64,000 nt of DNA, from contig NC_092562.1 in NCBI RefSeq assembly GCF_037975245.1, positions 1,651,001 to 1,715,000 on the forward strand, given 5' to 3'. Position 1 is the first letter of the stretch. Every line of letters begins with the position of its first letter. The stretch comes from Apostichopus japonicus (taxonomy: Eukaryota > Echinodermata > Holothuroidea > Aspidochirotida > Stichopodidae). This document shows, one piece after another, positions 59,312 through 64,000 of this stretch. Position numbers and translations under genes: made by a program. The notes under the pieces are model-generated. The model had not been told where the DNA came from. It did no database searches and saw only the letters and a list, made by a program, of their open reading frames with translations.

Positions 59312-61386
59312 CGCAGTAAGAACACGCCAGACACTTTTCCCCATTCCTCCCAATTAGAGACCCTTTCTTTCATTAACTTTTAGTGTATATATAAATATGT
59401 ACCCATTTACATGTTTAGAATTCAATTAATGTCTTTCTCCTGAACTTTCACAAATTCGGAACCGATGTCGTGAAAATAAAACAAGGTCTTAATACCGTAC
59501 TCGTTTTTATTTTTCGTTTTTTTTTTTTAAATTCTCGTTTTTTGTTTTGTTTTTAATTACGAGGACATTAATTGGCTACTTCCTTGTGCTCTTCTTTCAA
59601 CAGCTAAAAACAATTTTGTAGAATATCAACATTAAATTTCAGTCCTGTTTAGAAATTTCCTGGATATCAAACAGATGATATCTTAAAGAGTATTTTTGCG
59701 TTTGGTATTGCGAGTTTTCGCAAACTCATTGAGTATTACTCAAAGAAAAAATTAGATTTCAGTTCATGGACCTAAGAAACTCAGATTTTTGTCACGGAAT
59801 GAAACAAGATAACAATGATTTCTCATAATTACGTGTACCATACACTTTTTTTCAGATCAATATTAATCATAAACAATTCTTCTTCTTTTTTTAAATGTGC
59901 TACTTTCATTCAATATTTGATCAGACACTTGACTCGTCCATTGAATGAATTACATTTTGATGTGATCTAAACATCGGACAGCAATGATTTATTTTTTTAT
60001 TTTTTATTTTTTATTTATCAAAATCAACTCATGAAGCTGATGTAAGTTCCTTTGAATATCGCCGGAAGGTTTTTTCCTTAGTGGCATGAATCCAGTAATA
60101 TTTAATAAATATAGTTTTTCAATCATATTTTGCACAAAAAAAATATAAAAAATACGGACCAGATATTGCAGCCTTATCGTCAGATCAAAAACTTTCATGC
60201 TGTCAATTATTTGACCCTTTTTTTCTACTTCTTCTTTTTCAATTGTCATTTTGTCAAGTTTCAAGTGATTAAAAAAGTCACAAGGACCTTGAATGAAAAA
60301 TTAGAAAAATAAAGAGTATATGAGTAAAATACATGAACATGAATAAGTAAATAAAGAAATGAGACGAACCATATAAGTAAATATCCTAAGTAAACAAAAT
60401 TATCTTTAAAAAGCTAGAAATGAACACAGAAAAATGAAGTGAAATAAAAAGTACACAGAATGCAACATGGACAAAACCAAACCAAATGGAATTTAGGCTT
60501 TAGTTCAAACAATATAAACCATTATGATTAGAGAAAAAAAACATAAAATGTACATAAGCATTTCCTCACGCAGCTGTAGAGAATACATCGTAAACTTAAA
60601 AATTTCATAGGACGACCTTGCGCGTTTATTATTTTGCAGGGAAATAATGTTTGGCAGTTATAAGTTATAGGTACAGGCAGTTTTTTTATAGTTAAGCGTC
60701 GTAATCTATAATGTCAAAATTAATTAATATAATATTACCTTTCTTTCTGATTGCAGAATGGATTATTCATAAAGTTAGTTTAATATGCGTGCGTCGTTAT
60801 CATCATCAAGGTAAAATTGATGAAAATTATGGTATCATATTACCTATATCGTTTAATTAACACATGTGTGATTGTTCTTAAGCTATACAGCTATAGTTAA
60901 AGGTATAGGCGTCGTTTATCTGTAGTAGTCTTAATTGATGCATGGAAACTATAGCAGTACGGTACCTATATTTAACCATTTGACTGTTATATGTATAGTT
61001 ACAAGCAAGCGCTCTATACTGGCAGCTATATTGGTAATACCTTCAATACAGGCATGAAAGCAGTCTATCTTCTGGATTAAAGCTGCAATTTGACACTATT
61101 TGGCTATAACAAATTAAGTACGTACGAAATTGTTTTTTTTTTTTTGGGGGGGGGGTGTGTTTTCGAAATAAGGGATGTGATTCAGTCATATAAACATATT
61201 TTATAAATGTTAGTAAGCCAGATATGGTTTACACTGATAGTGTGGTCGTTGCCAGAATGGATTGAAAATCATCCTCCCAAAATAGAGCGACCAATTTTTT
61301 ATATTTTTTATAAAAAAATAAATAAAAAAAAAAAAAAAACACCGCCTTAACACTTTAATATGAGGGTATTGTTTTTAAGTTTAGAT
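59312..61386. other. Non-coding stretch
   Basis: AT-rich with poly(T) and poly(A) tracts; no exon supported. Confidence 0.35.
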
Positions 61387-61645
61387 CGAAACGTGCATTA
61401 GGTTTCATAGAAGGCGGTCAAACGTGAAAAGCAAAAAAAGAGAAACCCCCTCATCACCCGCATCTCGCCTTTCGGAGTCATTAGATGATAGTTTACTTAA
61501 ACCATTCAGTTTGAACGTAAACAGATCTACTCACCAACCATTTACATCGATTTGCCCGATTAATCTTCTTTTTGTTGTTGGCAAACAAAGGGCCCACATG
61601 TATAAAAAGGAAAACACATCTAATCGACTCTTAACCGTGAGCTAG
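61387..61645 (+). CDS. Possible coding fragment (weak, unrecognised)
   Basis: The frame is open for about 85 codons before TAG. The part near 61424-61500 has an unusually protein-like composition: a basic start (KSKKRE) followed by a Ser/Pro-rich stretch containing SSPASRLSESLDDSLL. Possible acceptor AGs lie upstream (GCATTAG, TTTCATAG), but no polypyrimidine tract accompanies them and their phase does not match the exon ending at 56743. It directly precedes the CpG-dense island at 61623. It could be a decayed mobile-element coding fragment, a later exon of another transcript, or chance. Confidence 0.18.
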
Positions 61646-61980
61646 CATTAACGAGACGGGAGGGACACCTTTTCCGCGACGCCGCTACGCAGTTCGATAA
61701 TCACGTCGGGCCGAAACGATTTTCATCTCGAAAAGAGGACTACACCGATCTGTCTTCTCGACGCGATTGACGAGTCGGACCGGTAAAAGTCAAGAGTTTT
61801 AACGATTTCGCGAGGAACAAATGACCTGACGGGACCTCAGAGCCCCAGAGGCCCACGAGTTCGGGTGGGGCCGTACGTTTCCCGCAAGATGAATCCGTGC
61901 CGTTGTAATATTTTGTATCAGAGTTTACCCTTCACGCTGTTGCCGAATGCGTCAAACACCACGACGTACGTAAAATCAAC
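61623..61980. other. CpG-dense island
   Basis: About 38 CG dinucleotides in 360 bp by manual count, many times denser than the adjoining DNA. Several frames on both strands stay open for 45-65 codons, including a + frame ending at about 61980 and a minus frame starting VDFTYVVVFDAFGNSV. None is recognised. It could be an unmethylated promoter-like island, a recent mobile-element fragment, or an exon. Confidence 0.6.
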
Positions 61981-62689
61981 TTAAAAAGGTCATTTTTGTG
62001 GGGAGAGGGTATAGGGGGAAGAAAAACTTCGGGTTTTAAGTCTGTCCACGATTCTGTTATTTTCTCGCAAAAATTAACGCCATAAAAGGGTGGAACTCTT
62101 TTTGTGATGAAGTTTTGTGGATTGGATGACAGAAATAAATAAATAAACAGTGTAAAACAAAATAACGAGAAGGGAATTGAAAAGACTAAGTATTTCTGTC
62201 GTAAATCAACTATTATGTACTATTATGTATATTAAACATAATGCCATTGGTATTCCGCGCGTGATGGCTACATAATATACAATTTATGAAAATGCTTTTT
62301 CAAGCAATGTGCAGCTGCAAAATTTAAATTTCACCAAACCTCGTTAATTGTGCAGTTTTGCTCTTTGGATAAAAATTTCACGGATTATAAAAGAGCCGTA
62401 AAATTCGACAGGGTTAATTAAATTATATGGTAGAAATATCATAATGACCATGAAGCACACACTCTGCCATATCACATCTATAATACCAAATCAACAAATG
62501 TTGATATTTATGTTGAGGAGGATATCAAGGTTTCTATGGTTTCAACGTGCACTTGGAAATGTGGAGCCTATTTGAGCAAGTTTCAGTAAATATGACGTCA
62601 AGCTTCAAGACTTTTTGGGGTAGGGGAGGGGGGTGGGGGCATTTTATGTCATAGTCTTTGTATTGCATTTTATGGTATAGTAAAGTATT
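61981..62689. other. Non-coding stretch
   Basis: TGACGTCA at 62593 and a G-rich patch near 62619; otherwise nothing recognised. Confidence 0.35.
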
Positions 62690-63505
62690 AACGTTGATAT
62701 TGATATCAGTCGCATCATGGAGATTTTTATATCAGTTTGTGGATTATATTGATATAAGTTTCAATATGGATAATATTGATATTACTTTAAATATGGATTA
62801 TATTGATACCAACTTCAAATAGCTTACATTGATACCAGTTTCATTGAATATGGACAAGCCTATATTAATATCAATTTCAGCATAGCTTATATTGATATTA
62901 GCTATCAGTTTCAATATAGCTTATATTAATATCAATCTCAATATAGCTAATATTGATATCAGTTTCATATAGAATATATTGATACCAGTTTCAATATAGC
63001 TTATATTAATATCAATCTCAATATAACTAATATTGATATCAGTTTCAATATAGCTTATAACAATATCAATTCCAATAAAGCTTATATTGATATCAGTTTC
63101 AATATAGATTAAATTGATATAAATTTCAATATAGAATATATCGATTTCAGTTTCAATATAGCTTATTATAATATCAATTTCAATAACGCTTATATTGATA
63201 TTAGTTTCATTATAGATTTTATATCAATATCAATTTCAATATAGCTTATATTGATATCAGTTTCAATAAAGCTTATACTGATATCAACTTAAATATAGTT
63301 TAAATTGATATCAGTTTCAACATAGATTATATTGATATCAGTTTCAATAAAGCGTATATTAATATCAATTTCAATATAGCTTATATTGATATCAGTTAAT
63401 AATAACAATTTCAATAAAGCTTATATTGATATCTGTTTCAATTATAGCTTAAATTGATATCAATTTCTATATAGCTTATACTGATATCAGTTTCAGTATT
63501 AGTTT
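62690..63505. repeat. 27-bp minisatellite, alternating variants
   Basis: About 30 units of CTTATATTGATATCAGTTTC-AATATAG and the variant with TTAATATCAATTTC. The two forms often alternate, giving a 54-bp dimer period in the centre. The array frays at its left end. Confidence 0.9.
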
Positions 63506-64000
63506 TATCACGAAAATAATAAAAACACACACACGAAAGGGAAACTTTTGTCGCCAGAAAGAATCCATACAATCGATGTGCCAAGAGTTTTCTTGATTTT
63601 TGTAGAATGTTATTCATTATTAGCAGTCAGATATGTAGTTATATGAATACAATAACATAAGTATGAATATAAGTAGATTTACCAGGATAATGAGGGAAAA
63701 TGATAAAAGAGAAATAACTTGAGCAAAGGTTCCAGACGTTATGCATTGGTTCCCATATTTGTTTCGATAAAGATATATCTTTATACCCCCCCCCTCCCAC
63801 CCCCCTTCAAACTCAAACCGTGTCATATGAATTGATATCAATTAGCCCTGAAAAGAAACATGACCGATCGATATTAAAAAAAAAAAGGTTTTTATTTACG
63901 ATCTCGATTTTATACAAATTGTGGTCAGTTGTTGAATATAATATTTCCTATAAAGTGACTAGGAAAAGTGACTAAGAAAATATCCACTGATAAAATTTTA
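63506..64000. other. Non-coding stretch
   Basis: Poly(C) near 63786 and AT-rich sequence; nothing recognised. Confidence 0.35.

Noticed and set aside
61387-61408. Joining the exon ending at 56743 to GTTTCATAG... as a short terminal exon.
   Set aside because: Phase would work and give a stop after eight codons, but there is no polypyrimidine tract before the AG.

Overview
The window reads as non-coding genomic DNA from an animal nucleus: AT-rich, with long (TA)n, (CA)n and poly(C)/poly(G) tracts, many degraded dispersed repeats, several tandem-repeat arrays and almost no protein-coding sequence. No rRNA, tRNA, CRISPR array or bacterial-type gene was seen. A marine invertebrate, perhaps an echinoderm, would fit, but this is a guess from overall texture and repeat types.

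Coding content. Only two stretches look like genuine exons, both on the + strand: 4237-4302 (66 nt) and 56617-56743 (127 nt). Each has a polypyrimidine tract plus AG acceptor, a GT donor and a single open frame. The first ends in phase 0 and the second begins in phase 0, so the simplest model is one gene with consecutive internal exons and a 52.3-kb intron filling most of the window. The family was not recognised. A weak phase-compatible 51-nt cassette-like exon lies at 12841-12891, and a weak coding-like stretch at 61387-61645. Nearly all other open frames fit chance or stop-free repeats.

Repeats by region. 1-3 kb: a 185-bp tandem duplication and a perfect 32-bp inverted repeat. 7.6-9.1 kb: a decaying 146-bp tandem array, one junction of which carries a 206-bp mobile-element insertion. 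10.5-10.9 kb: a diverged array of roughly 80-100 bp units. 11.86-12.19 kb: a perfect 15-bp array. 16.2-16.65 kb: an inverted-repeat element beside a near-palindrome. 17.3-18.0 kb: 200-bp direct repeats. 21.5 kb: a 21-bp GATA-containing array. 23.05-24.1 kb: a 66-bp satellite with 267-bp higher-order organisation. 31.1-31.4 kb: a GC-rich element with inverted ends. 32.5-33.0 kb: a 263-bp tandem duplication. 39.1-39.6 kb, 54.7-54.9 kb, 58.4-58.8 kb and 62.7-63.5 kb: further tandem arrays. At least three dispersed families recur.

Most interesting spot. At 44876-44920, inside a 123-bp island enclosed by (TA)n, the + strand carries the parts of a type I hammerhead self-cleaving ribozyme: stem I, CTGATGA, stem II, GAAA, a three-base-pair stem III and the cleavage position. 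About 1.4 kb upstream another (TA)n-bounded segment is a perfect 59-bp foldback whose loop carries a hammerhead-like core on the other strand. Together they suggest remnants of Penelope-like or retrozyme-type elements.

Possible regulatory sequence. Thirteen exact TGACGTCA palindromes are scattered through the window, far more than chance predicts. There is also a perfect RFX X-box, a YY1-type site, an 18-bp palindrome centred on a C/EBP motif, a cluster of four TAATCC/GGATTA sites at 59.2-59.3 kb and a CpG-dense island at 61.62-61.98 kb.
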